From Diplosphaera chodatii (lineage: Eukaryota > Chlorophyta > Trebouxiophyceae > Prasiolales > Stichococcaceae), in the NCBI GenBank assembly GCA_032358165.1, contig JAALGY010000019.1:310001-374000 (forward strand): 64,000 nt of DNA. The letters are read 5' to 3'. This document shows, piece after piece, positions 35,201 to 46,158 of the stretch. Below the pieces are notes generated by a model. That model saw nothing but the letters and a program-made list of their open reading frames with translations, did not search any database and was not told the DNA's origin. Each line of letters begins with the position of its first letter. The stretch's first letter is position 1. A program made the translations under genes and the position numbers.

Positions 35201-37273
35201 ATGTGAGACATGCTGTTGACCCAAGGGATACGGCAGCACACTGGCACTGGTGCCTCCTAGTGATGCAGGTGCAACATCAGCATGTGCCTGCGGGTGGTGC
35301 ACCAGCAGCGTAACATGGGAAGCTGATCAGGCACCGCAGGAGGGGTTGCCCACCATCAGCACCGCGGCGGTACTGGCTGTTGGCGCTGCGGCTGGAGGGC
35401 GGCCGCGTTGGCAGGATCGGCGCCCTGGGCGGCGCGGTGCCATCAAGCCCGCTGCGCTTTGCTGCTATCGTCCTGCAGGGTACGCAACGCAACTGAGTTC
35501 ACTATATATCGAACTATATATTGGCTGTGTTCGGACCCCAACAGGCTGCAACATAACAGTTCAAGCAGCTTTGAAGCTGCCAGCGCTCCAGGTGTGCGCG
35601 CATGGGCCGTGTGTCAGCAGAATAGGGCACAGAAGGGATGGGGGCGGCACCGTTCGGAGGTGCGCACGAGGCCGCGCGCCTCCAGCCAGGCGCCCACCGG
35701 CTGCGGGTCCTCGCTGCCGTCGTCCACCCGCACCGTGTACTTCCACTTCTTGCTGGCCGCCATGCCCGCGTGCCGCTCGTACTCCGTGGGCGTCATCGTC
35801 ACCAGCACCCCGTCGCGCTCCGCCTGCGGGTCGGACGCATCACGCAGGCTGGCTGCGTGCTCTTGACCCGGTGGACGCTGCCACTCGAGGGCTGCCTCGA
35901 AAGAAACCAGGTTCAGAGACCCTCTCCAGCTGCAGCTCCAAGGATGCTGTCCTGAGGTCAGGCGAAATGCTGACACACCTTCGCCTGGCAGCTCCGGCAG
36001 CGGCACTCCATGACCTGCTTCGTGATGTGGAAGAGGCCCCGCAGGCCGTTGCAGATCACGGCCACGGACTCGGGGGAGCCAGTGGCCGGCGGGCACTGCA
36101 GCTCGCCGGCGCCGGTGCCGCTGCTGCCGCCCGACTGTGCTGTGGGGTCCCTGGGCTGGCCGCCTGCAGGGCAAGGCGTCCTTGAGCATCCCCACATGAC
36201 CCACCTGTTTCCAGCTGCGGATTGCATGGAGAACACGGTGTGAACATGTTCCGTCGTCTGCCACACCCTGTGGCTATTGGCTCACCGTCAGCATCAGTGG
36301 CTGCAGCACCCTGGGCGTCCTCGCGATTGATGTTGCTGTCCTCCTCTGTCGGCCCGCTGTCTCCTTCGCCAGCAAGGTCGATGGCGCTAGCGCCGGCGCC
36401 TTGCTCGCTGGACGCCAGGCTGTACACGTCCTGCGGCGCTGTAGCGCCGTCTGGTGATGGCTGGATGGCATCCGACTGTGGCTGAGCGCCAGGCCCTGCA
36501 GCGGCGGCGCCATCGTCCGCTGTCCCCGGCGAGTAGCGCTCTGCCGCGTCACGCTCCGCCTGGTCGCCGATCGCATACAGTTTGCGCATGATCATGGCGG
36601 CTGGTGCGACGGCGCGACCACTGCGCTGGCCAGCTGCCTCTGCATGATGGACGACCAAGCACCTCAGCTAATCGATCAGCTACTTTGCATGCATGTGGGA
36701 TGCCACTGCAGCACTGGCTTGCGGGTGCAGCACAGCAGTCCGTTGACCTGCAAGGCTGAAGACCTGGTCGTCAAACAGCTCCTCCAGGCGGGCCACAATG
36801 AAGGGGTCCTGTGCTGAGCGGTCGGCTGCATGCAGACGGCATGTAGCACAGTCAGCACAGCATACAATGGAAGTGTGCAGTAGGCGTATGACCAGGAGGG
36901 CATGCACTGATGGACTCACCGGCTTGTTTGTCAGTTTCGTCGTCTTCTCTGTACTGCAGAGCGTCCGCAAGGTTCATGGGGATGTCTGCGGCCATCATCT
37001 CAGAAGGTTTGCATGGCGGTCGAGTTGCAAGGTGTGTCTGCGGTTGCTTGCATGTGTGGTGGCCATCCATCGCATCACTGCCTACCGCATGCTCGACGAT
37101 GTCGGCACAAAATGCACACCTGAGCTGGCTGCCAGGCGCTCCTGCAGCGCCGCCATGAGTTGTTGTCCTGCTGACGAGCTGGACGCCGCTGCATCGCCGT
37201 TGGCATGCTGGTCCATTTCTGTGGCGTGCTGCGCGCTGTGAGGTGCGTGAGGCGGTTCGCTTGTCGCAGCCAT
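29245..37273 (-). CDS. Large chromatin-reader protein: BAH-like, SAND-like, extended PHD, Gln/Pro-rich tail
   Basis: One 8-kb, about 20-exon gene is inferred. Exons that join in phase at the 5' end: 37120-37273 (ATG), 36920-36985, 36748-36825, 36286-36639, 35979-36163, 35668-35859. BAH-like start: QDPFIVARLEELFDDQVF. Then a CNGLRGLFHIT / MECRCRSCQ segment and MTPTEYERHAGMAASKKWKY, together like a plant SAND/TDBD unit. Further on: 33260-33416 (VSWRLTHYGVLEATLAVGG), 32256-32445 and 31901-32044. These two encode an extended PHD: CTLCDRG, NAWIHEQCARWSPEV, CRECGLKGATLGC, CRSSFHLSCARDSGC, completed near 31650 by YRVMCPQHRG. An exon 30466-30650 has CAVCVVQRKGKCG. The last exon, 29245-29650, is Gln/Pro-rich ending KKKRT. 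No SET domain is visible, so it is a reader rather than a methyltransferase. Single-gene status is likely but a split into two genes is possible; one donor (complement 34395) is GC. Confidence 0.7.
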
Positions 37274-38634
37274 GGCAGCCGACTCGAATGCCTGACAAGG
37301 GGGATTTGCACTATCTGCCCAGCCGGCGCGCGCGGACGTGCTGCTCTTCACACGGCTGGCGACTCCACCACATGCGCCAAGCGCCAAGGATTGCGAGTGA
37401 GCAAGCGGACGCCGGCCTGTGAACCTGCAAATCAGCATACACGACACAAGAAGTGAACACCTTGCCCAGCTTGCATCGCGGCGGCTGCAAGACCGCACCA
37501 GGGTGAGCGCATGCTGTCAAAAGGGTGCCGATGCGACGAGTTGTGCCGTTTGCCTGTCGACAAAGCCGTTCGCACCATCTGCAGTATTTGTCTGGCAGAG
37601 TGCGGAAGGCAGGTTCGTTACATCGCCTGCTCTATACTACGGCCGGAACGCCTTCCCTGGTCGATCTACCAGCCAGCACGCGGGCCAGCCGTGGCAAATG
37701 TGTTCTGGATGCACAGCGACGGGCCCGAACCACTTCGAAGCAGCGAGGGTCGATGACATGAAACGCCTGCCGCATCGGCCGGCGGGCAGAAGGGGCCTGC
37801 GCGTCTGGCTGCACTTGTGAAGCTGGAGCAGCAATGCCGCGCGGACGTGCAGTGCAATGTCGACGCCTCGATCGGCGTTCTTGGGTTGAAACTGCGTTGG
37901 GCGCAGGTGTGTGGGGCTGCAGCGCAGTATGCTGGCGCACGGCACAGCAGGTCGCCCTGCAAGTCGCTTCAATAAGTATAACATATCATTGCGCTGCTGG
38001 GAAGCGGCGTGCAAGCCGTGGGGTGGTGAAAGGCACACTACTACCTTGCCCAGAGCGTCGTTTATCGGCACGCATGCAAGCACTGGATGGTCAAGCGGGC
38101 ATCGAGGACACGCACGCACATATCAGGCATGACATATTGGACAACAACGCAGGTGTTTCATATGTATCTGGTGTGCGTGATTGAGCTAGAGGCCTCGATA
38201 GCGCTTCAGGGTCGCGCCCACGGGGGTTATTCTTCCTGTATCCGTCCGCGCTTCAGGGCCTGGCAACATCCGCACGCACGGCAAGCAGGTATGTAATGGT
38301 ATCGGCCGCACCTGCAGGCCGTTTGCCGCGGGCGCCCGGCCGCTCCAGCATCGCGTGTCAGAACCTGCCACTCCCTCGAACACATGTCTACCCCTTGCAG
38401 GCAAATGCCGCAGCAGTCGCTGAGGCGCCCGTCAAACTTGACCGCGGGCTGTAGTGCTCTTGTGCATAACGTCCTGAACCCGCAAGGCAGGCGCTGAGTA
38501 CCAGAAAGCGTTCTGACTTGGACAGCTGATCCGTGGTGCATTTGCAACTTGTTTCAGCAGCCAGCAGTAGCGATCAGGGATTGAAGGAGCGACTTGCTTT
38601 GCGGCAAAGCTGCCTGGTCTGGCGTCGCGCCGCC
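37274..38634. other. Divergent intergenic region, no gene recognised
   Basis: Long frames exist on both strands (for example 37637-38119 minus), but they lack family signals and splice support. A Cys-containing minus-strand stretch at 38230-38480 could be an unrecognised exon. Confidence 0.35.
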
Positions 38635-39163
38635 ATGGCCAGCGGCTTCGGTGTGTCGGGCAACACTGGACGGTAGGTTGTTGCAACGCTACTGCATTGC
38701 CGCATGTCTTTCTAGTGGTAGCAGTGCCGGTAGCGTCAGTGCTCAGATTGTCAATCCTACTGGTTGTAGGTGTTACCCCGTCTGGATGGACTTCTCGGAG
38801 GTAGGCTGCAGGGGCGTGCGAGCATATCATAAAGCTGCTGCGCATGTGGTCAAGCGGTAATGTCTAATCTGCAGTGTCTCTCCTACCTCACAGTGTATGT
38901 CCAAGACGGACGACCCAGTAAAGTGCAGAGCGCTGCGTGACGATTACTTAGAGTGCCTGCATCACCGCAGAGAGGTGCGCTGCCAGCTGTTTGCGTCGTG
39001 TGGACATTGCTGGGCAGCTGCATTGCCGGGAGTTTGCAGTGTTGTAACCCTGATGTGATTGCGTGGTGTTCTGCAGTATACACGGATGAACACAATCACA
39101 AGGGAGACCGAGCGGTACATTCTTGAGAAGGAGGCGTCAAATCCGCGAGGTGGCAAGCACTGA
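38635..39163 (+). CDS. NDUFS5: NADH:ubiquinone oxidoreductase 15-kDa subunit (complex I, CHCH type)
   Basis: Four exons close exactly from ATG to TGA: 38635-38672, 38770-38800, 38894-38974, 39077-39163; 78 aa, the usual size. N-terminus MASGFGVSGNTGRCYPVWMD matches the plant subunit pattern. Two CX9C-type pairs are visible: CYPVWMDFSEC, and C...LRDDYLECLHH. The basic C-terminal helix is YTRMNTITRETERYI. It is an accessory subunit on the intermembrane side of complex I, imported by the Mia40 pathway. Short introns of about 90-100 bp. Convergent with the TMEM50-like gene. Confidence 0.93.
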
Positions 39164-39365
39164 TATTAGTGCGGGGGCGTGTTTGGGTATGCAGAGTGGC
39201 ATACATGTGGGCGGTCTGCTTTAAAAGACTAGGACATCCAGCCATCAAATTTGAAAAGGACAAGCACACGAATGATTGGTGCGGCAGTGAGATCTATACA
39301 GTAGAAGTACACACCTAGGTTTGGCTGCAGCGCAACCATGACAGTGCTGAAACCTATACCTGGGC

Positions 39366-40333
39366 CTAGAAGCTGCCATAGTCGTACCCACCACCTCCTT
39401 CGGCTGGCGTCCTCGCCACAAAGAACACCAAGGCCGCGGCCAGGATAAAGATCACCTGCGGCCGTCAAGCCGCCAATATTTGAGTCGCAAGCAACCACTT
39501 GCAATTAGATTCAGGGCAAAGGATCGGTCTTGCATCTGCGCGGCAGATATGAATGTGCGTCAGCGCACGCTGACCTGCGTGCAGCAGTGCTGGAAGGGTC
39601 CTTGTTCTGTCAAACTTGGTAGCATACGGCAATTGCGTGCTTACCTGGAAGACGCCCGCTGCGCCGGGCCATACGGATGGCACATCGTTGAGGGCGTACC
39701 CTTGCAGCAGCACCCAGACCGCAGCAATGACGGATGCGAAGCTGACGACGTAGCTGATGAACAGCCAGAAGCGCGACCGGCAGAACACGCCCTCATCAAA
39801 TGCATCGTAGGTCTCAAGCTCTTCCCTGCAGGCACAATCTCCGCGCACCTCGTTGTCCACGCCCACTTGCATCAACGCAGTTATGTGACGCCCCCGGTCC
39901 GGATGGTTGCGCACGGTACAGCAGAACACGTCCGGGACATACATAACAGACACTCACCGCCGTATGCAGTTGATCATGATAAGCGCTATGGTGGCCTGAA
40001 AGCACACACCATGGCCTTTGTTATCACCAGTACACCTCAATTGCCTGTGGATGCAGCCTTCACGCATCCTCTTCAGCAACGACAAGCGACCCATACGTAC
40101 CGTGATGCCCGGCAGATACTGCACAAATGGCACGGTCTGTGCCGCTGAAGTGCAAGCATCTGCCCAAAACCACCAGCCTGCGGCATGCACCAGCTCACCG
40201 TCTGAAACAGTCATCAGGGCAACAAGGGCAGCAATACTTGTGTCATACAGCACTCCCAGACATGGTCACCTGCCCCAAAGAGCGCCCCTGAGATGATTGG
40301 CCCGTGACTTTTTGCCTGCGGATTGAAGAACAT
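39366..40333 (-). CDS. TMEM50-type (UPF0220) small four-helix membrane protein
   Basis: Five exons close exactly from ATG to TAG: 40270-40333, 40101-40177, 39958-39995, 39645-39825, 39366-39455; 149 aa. Family blocks: GPIISGALFGAGWWFWADA, VPFVQYLPGITATIALIMINC, then the loop EELETYDAFDEG with CRSRFWLFISYVVSF, a third helix, ALNDVPSVWPGAAGVFQ and a fourth helix VIFILAAALVFFVA. It ends with a Gly-rich tail GGGGYDYGSF. TMEM50/UPF0220 proteins sit in ER/Golgi membranes of eukaryotes; a yeast relative is linked to vesicle traffic. Function in algae is unknown. Confidence 0.9.
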
Positions 40334-40935
40334 CTGGTTACAGGTTGCCCCGGTCCGCAACACCGCAGGGACGGACGTTTTCAGTGTGACGCTGTCTGGT
40401 CCCCCACCTGATCTTCACAAAACTGCAGGAACTGCGGACTGATGAGCATGTTGAGGTCTGGCAGGCAGTCCGTGCAGGTCTGCACGGCGTGTACCACACT
40501 GTCCACCATGACGGCGAACTTCCACTGCTATGGCTGCAACTGTCAGGATCTCGTCGCCACGGCTGCGTAAGTCGTGCTGAAGGGTAACTCGGAAGGTACC
40601 CACCGACGCCCAAGGAACTGCTGCACGAAGTGTGCCGAGCGCGACCAAAGCTGCACCAGGTTTGTTTCTTTGTATCGACGATAAGCAGCACTGTGGTCGT
40701 GTGGTGTACAATGACCGTGCACCTAACGTGGAAACGTGCATGTTGTGAGATCTCCTGCCAGGTCAGCTTGCAGGGCGACTTGGCGACCACGTGCTGCTGC
40801 TCCGGTGCGCCTGACCTTCCCTCAACAGTGGGCATTGGTCCTGCGTGTAGCATACTTAACGTTCTGGGACGCGCGCCGTGCTCGCTCTCGCCAATCAGCT
40901 GAAACTGCAAAGGGTCAGAGCTCTCCAGCGGAGGC
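40334..40935. other. Possible unrecognised minus-strand exons
   Basis: A minus-strand exon-like stretch at about 40412-40530 (after a TAGCAG acceptor, before GTGGGG) reads VMVDSVVHAVQTCTDCLPDL and PQFLQFCEDQ. A second near 40740-40780 reads CKLTWQEI. I could not build a complete gene or name the family. Confidence 0.3.
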
Positions 40936-40978
40936 TGTTCAGCTGTTGATGAATGACTTGCTGATTCGGTAGAGCTTT

Positions 40979-42504
40979 GAGCGCGATGATGAGAATTGGG
41001 AGTACCTTCGGGTCACACGATACGACACAGTCAGTGCTGACGCTCTGGATGAGTGGCTCAGCGGTTTGGTGCCCTCTGCATGGGGCGTTCGTGATCTGGA
41101 CAGCAGCCTGGCCCAGCTCAGCAGCTTGCTGGTGCAGGTGACGACCAGTGGAAGTCATCCCACAGCTATGTTCAGGTTGCTAAGACTCTGCATCTGCTAC
41201 TCGAAGGGCGCTCTGGGTTGCAGGTGGCGCAGAGTCAGGTCAGAGCAGTGAGATTGGCGGTTGCGGCACAGGGACGTCAGACGCGAGCAAGCTTTGAGCG
41301 CCCACAACGCTCTCATGCTGGCGGACGGCAGTCGGCTGTGACAGTCCAAGCGGCTCATGCATACACACAACCATGTGCGCAGCACCTGTGCAATGTCCGG
41401 CAAGTTGTGGCACGACGACACGCAGCACAAGATGCCAAGCTGCGCAGTATACAGAGCAGGACAGCGGTCGCTGTGGACCCTACCTGCTCCCTTCGACAAC
41501 TTCAATATTCCCCGTTGGGAAGGCAGGCATCTCAGCCGCTGCCTCGATGCTATCATCTGCTTGGGCTTCAGTGCTTGCTGCCGCAAGGAACTGTGCGGTT
41601 GCACGCGCATGCCTGTCCTGGTCAGTGGTCAGGGGTATAGACTGCTATGTGCAGGCCGGCGTCACAGGCAGTGGCAGACGGACTTTCGCAGCAGCATGGC
41701 GGGCGAGCATTTTGGGACCTGCGATCGCAGAATGTGTGCAAGTTTGACGGTCGTCGTGCCTCTAGCATGCAAGCAGCTGCGGTAAGGTGGCGCTTCGTGC
41801 GTGATGCATGCTCTGACATCTGCATGGAGTGCTGGCAGCAGACCAGGACGCTGAGAATGCTGCCGGCAACCTTGAGCAGCTGGATGATGTGTGGTTTCAC
41901 CCCTGATCCTCAATGTATGCATGTGTGCAATGATGCTTGGAGGCTGTATCACTGATTTTGCAAGCTGACATTGGCGACATTTGCTGGCCACACAGGCGAG
42001 CTCGCAAAGGTGGTCTGCAAAGCATTGTGGTGAAGTGCAGGTGCTGTGCGGCATTGACGCTGACTGTTGGGCGGCCCTCAAAGAGGCGACGCGGCATGCA
42101 GCCTTCTGCAGGCTTCTGGCCATAGTAAGCTGCATCAGCTGGCCGAAGTGACTGCGTGGGTTGGTGTTGAAGACGTGCCTCTACTGTACATCATGTTGAT
42201 GCCATGTTTCTTTGGGACCACGGACAGGACTTCCTCAACCTGTGCACAGATTGGCGCCATGCTGAGGGAGTCGGAACAGACAGCTGACGCAGCACATCAG
42301 CAGCCCGCACATGCACTGACGCTCATTGACAGCACTGCAGCATATGGTCCAGCAGCAACCTTCACGAACGACAATGCTGAAGGAATAGAGGCGGCAGTGG
42401 TGGCGGGTGCGGTAGACTGCTTTGCAGAAGCAAACCCGGCGGCACTGGCCACACTGCAGGAACAATGCTGTAGCGGGGCCTCACCAGAAATTTGCCATCT
42501 GTAG
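40979..42504 (+). pseudogene. Truncated paralogue of the downstream CUE-like gene
   Basis: Exon-like pieces run in the same order as in the gene at 52.5-54.4 kb. They are a piece around 41540 (VGKAGISAAASML; compare LEKASMSAAAIAA), a 41690-41740 piece, a 41836-41890 piece (AENAAGNLEQLDD), a 42041-42110 piece (VLCGIDADCWAAL), and 42250-42504. The last reads IGAMLRESEQTADAAHQQPAH, and then runs into a TAG at 42502 where the intact copy continues into its CUE-like helix. The downstream exons found in the other copy are absent. An upstream exon 40979-41139 (DDENWEYLRVTRYDTVSADA, ending LLVQ before GTGACG) may be the 5' part. I call it a pseudogene because of the early stop and the missing 3' exons; a shorter working protein is possible. 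Confidence 0.5.
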
Positions 42505-44351
42505 CGGAGCAAGCCATGGGACGCAGCAGAGCAAGCTGGTGAGGAGCACAGCATGTGACAGACGGTTCCATGTCATAGCTGACTCTTTCAGGTGGCAGGT
42601 GGGGAATCCCACAGTGCATGTCGTTCACTGCTACAGCACCCTACGTGCACACAAGGGATGTTGGTTCGGTATGCTCTGTTGCTGTGTTTAGGACATGGCG
42701 CGGCAGTTCGACACCTGCAGCCAAGTGCCAAGGCAATCATTCAGGTTGCTGCAGTCCGGGAACAGGTGCCACCCTCGCTGCTGCCTAGGTATGTGCAGCG
42801 CATGCAATGCTGTCCACAAGCAGGGACTCGATTGCAACGACGTCCTGCCTGATGCAGGCAACAGGGCAAGCGCGGCATGCTTGCAGCAGGTGATCACCCG
42901 TCAGTACTGTAGTGATACAAGTTCATTGCACCACATCAGACCACGGGCATCTTTTTACACCTATGTCCTGTGATGCCAGCGGCATCCCTCGGCACTGATT
43001 GCTCAGAGATCAGTGCATACGGCAGGCAGCCTGCCTCTGCCTGCTTTGCTGTATCTGAGCAGGGGTTCTACCTTCGGACAGCCGCGAGGACATGCCGAGC
43101 GTGGCTGATGACAACAGGTCGGAAGCTGCAACAGGCAGCAGAGCAGCTGTAGTCCTCGAAATTTGTAAGCTGGAACTGAGCTGATAGTAGAGAAATCTGA
43201 GTAAAAGGATGGACAGTGGTGAGCTTGGCAAACACTGGTTGTTGTTGATGGTTCCATCAGTGTACGACTGCTTCTGACGCATGTGTTCTCCTACTTCTAC
43301 CATATACAACCGCAAGCTAACCAGATTGTGCTGCTGAGTCTGCTGCCTCTGCTGGACATAACCTACACGACGAGCTGCTTGCAGATGTACTGCTACCCAA
43401 TATAGCAAGCACACGTTTGAACAAAGCTGAAATGCCCTGACAGCACACCACAGCAAATGGGTGCCCAATATCACGCGGGCCGCCTCAACGGCATAAAAAG
43501 CAAAGTCGCTCACTGGGTAATCGCTGATCCCAGCCGAAACCAAACTGCCTCAATAGACAGTACTGAGTGTCTAATAGCCTCGCTCCCCTGTTCACCTAAA
43601 TAACCAAGGGCTACCAAATGACCCCAACCTCTGACTCTGTTGAAACCAGCCGGAGTCAGAGAACCTCTAGAAACCTTCGACAGCCAGTTCTGCAGCCGCT
43701 GCTGTACACTAGCCGCCGTCCACCAGAGCATTCCTTGATATGTAGGCGGCTGCTAGGACGCTCTTGCTTATGCACTGCCTGTAGGCCTCTTATTATGCCA
43801 CACCCTAAAGCTCACCGCAGGTTGTAGCTGACCGCCCAGCAGTGCAGCTGTCTGGCACTGTGTGGCTGCAGCCTGCTGCGCAAGGTGCACGCTGCCCTGA
43901 GCTATGCACAAAGCATTTTACATCCCTGCTTGCTGCAGTGCGACCGCAACGACGATTTGGTCTGGTGGCAATCTGCAGACGCCTGGACACTGCAGCATGT
44001 GCAGTACTGCACTCGATCTGCAACAGCACGGCAGGCTCACCTACTCCAGCCGAACAGCACTTTGCGTCACCATTCGAAAAAACGTTGCCAGCTGCTGGCG
44101 CGTGGCTCTGCCACCGAGATCCTTGTGCGCTTTGTCAAAGGCGGCCTGCATTGTATTCCAAGCGTCACTTTCCTCCTTCGCTGCTGGCAGATCTGCAAGT
44201 CACGCACCAGGCATGTCAGCCTCCCGTCCTAGTGGTTGCTTTGATGGTGCAATGGTGCACCTTGCCGATCACTCACAAGCCAGCCAATGACATTGCCGTG
44301 AAGTTGTGGCCTAAACACTGTTGCCCGGCCTAAAGGGAGTACATGACTCAC
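42505..44351. other. No supported gene
   Basis: 1.8 kb with scattered frames on both strands and no joined exon model. A downstream exon of the minus-strand membrane protein (44352-44981) must lie here, since that gene continues beyond its donor at 44351, but I could not place it. Confidence 0.35.
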
Positions 44352-44981
44352 AAGCCAGACCGCCCCCAACAAAGGTCAAAGTCTTCAAGCGGTCTTGCGC
44401 AAAGTCCAAATCCACCAGCATAGCACCCCAAATGTCCTCGGGGTTAGCATATGCAGCCACTGCCACAAAAGCAAGGAAGACTCCACCGAAAATGATGCCA
44501 GCCCTCTGTGACAAAAGATCAGAGGTGTTGAACAATATTGTCAACAATGCAGTGAAGGCGCAGCAGCATATTAACTGGACCTTCCGATCGTACGATATGG
44601 ATGGCCACCTCGGTTGCCTTCTTTTTTCCGCGCCACACATAGTACGCAGTTTCTGCCGCTTCAAGGCCAAGATCCTCAATGAGAGCCTGCTGCGTTCAAA
44701 AGGAACAGAAGCGACGCTAAGTTAACGTCTAGCGTGTTGAGCAGAGCATTGCCAGCAGTGCGTGCTTTGCAACACATGTTCACCACAGCTTGCCGGGGTT
44801 ACACCATACAGTGAAACAACATCACCTGGCTGAGCTTCTTGGCCAGTGTTGCGTCCTGCCAGTCAAAGTCTATCCCACGCAGGAACCATTCAGCCAGCAG
44901 CTGAGGCTGCTCTGCAGGGGCTGGCTGCTCCGCTGGGCCTGGCGGCTCCACACCATCGTTGTCTTGGTCGCCCGGCTGGGC
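44352..44981 (-). CDS. Unrecognised membrane protein, three exons seen, both ends open
   Basis: Exons in phase: 44826-44981 (acidic/Pro-rich, then LLAEWFLRGIDFDWQDATLAKKL), 44609-44689 (QALIEDLGLEAAETAYYVWR, then basic KKK), and 44352-44505. The last has one clear membrane helix, AGIIFGGVFLAFVAVAAY, followed by ANPEDIWGAMLVDLDFAQDRLKTL and FVGGGLA. Further exons on both sides are needed. The mix of an acidic disordered stretch, a helical soluble part and a membrane segment is compatible with an organelle membrane protein. I do not recognise the family. It sits immediately left of the inverted-repeat structure. Confidence 0.55.
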
Positions 44982-45436
44982 CTGGACAACCCCCAAAACA
45001 AACCGCCGTCCGACCCTACATTCAGACCAGTGTTGACACTGAATCGTCGTAATCCTGGTGTCGGAGCCGAGCTTGCAGACGTTCGGAAGCAAACTCAGGT
45101 CGTCGAGGGCTTTCACACAGCACACTCTGTGGTGCACAGCAGGCGCACCGGATTCGATTTGGGAGCTGATCTATCAGCCCAAGCGTTGGCTTGTCGCGGT
45201 GTCGGGCAGGATCACCTGTTGAACACGGCTGTTTTGAGGAAGCTGCTTGCTCACAAAATTGGGCTTGAACATGACGGCTGCCTACCGATATCGAACAACA
45301 CCATGATCACTGCGACAGCACGTCTAATCAACATCTGCGAACGCTAAGGAACGGCTCGAGTGAGGCAACGCCCGTTAGGCCATTACTAGCTAGCAGGGTG
45401 CCTACCAGATGATGAACAACGGGGAACCATTCCCCT

Positions 45437-46158
45437 AGTTATGTCGTCGGGCTGATACGGTCGATCAGGACCCCCTTCAATATGGCCCTTTTGGATGCAA
45501 TTAGAAGTGCTGCGGGCACAGGCGCCCGCATCATGCGCTACCACTTGCAGGTTGCTCTCTGAGACCTTGCTGACCTTCCTGCAAGCGGCCGCGCCTCTCC
45601 AAGCGGCCTGCACGCAGGCATGTGCCCTGGGCACTCACCTGTGTACATCGGCCCAGCCACGGCTACAGCCGTGCGCACGGGCCATGTCCCAGACCAGAGT
45701 ATCGAAGGCGGTTCATGTGCAGGCTCTTCTTGTGCCTTCGTTTGGCGCATCGCATGCTCCGTCGTGCTGCAATTCCAGCTTTGCTTGGGGGAGCCTGTGC
45801 GCATGCACGTCGGTGCAGGGCCCATGAGACCCGGCATTTGGGGCGCCAGCAGGCTGGGACAAATCTGCTTGGCATGCTGGACGCAGAGCGATCGCCGGGG
45901 ACGGTATGCAGACACCCTGGAGGCTGTGCCAGAGAATGGGGTGCTCGATCCAGACAGCATGCAGTGATGGCCCCACAAGCCGACAGGGCCAGGGGCCTTA
46001 GCGACCGAGCAGCAGTAGCACTAGCCTGAAGATGTAGCACCAGCGGATGCAGCAGACGGAGCTGGGCAGCACATGACGAGGCACTTGCCTACGATGCGGT
46101 GTGCACCCAGCAATCAAGCAGGTGCTGTTTTGCCCTCTGTGTGCAAAGCATTGTCAGC
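45437..46158. repeat. Left arm of large inverted repeat
   Basis: Near-identical to the reverse complement of 49310-50119 over about 0.7 kb. Only scattered substitutions separate the arms, apart from two insertions in the right arm. No coding exon is recognised in the arm. Confidence 0.9.

Noticed and set aside
45538..45978. Matching open frames in both inverted-repeat arms (also 49490-49930)
   Set aside because: They match only because the arms are duplicates; several frames are open equally on both strands, so they are not evidence of a gene.
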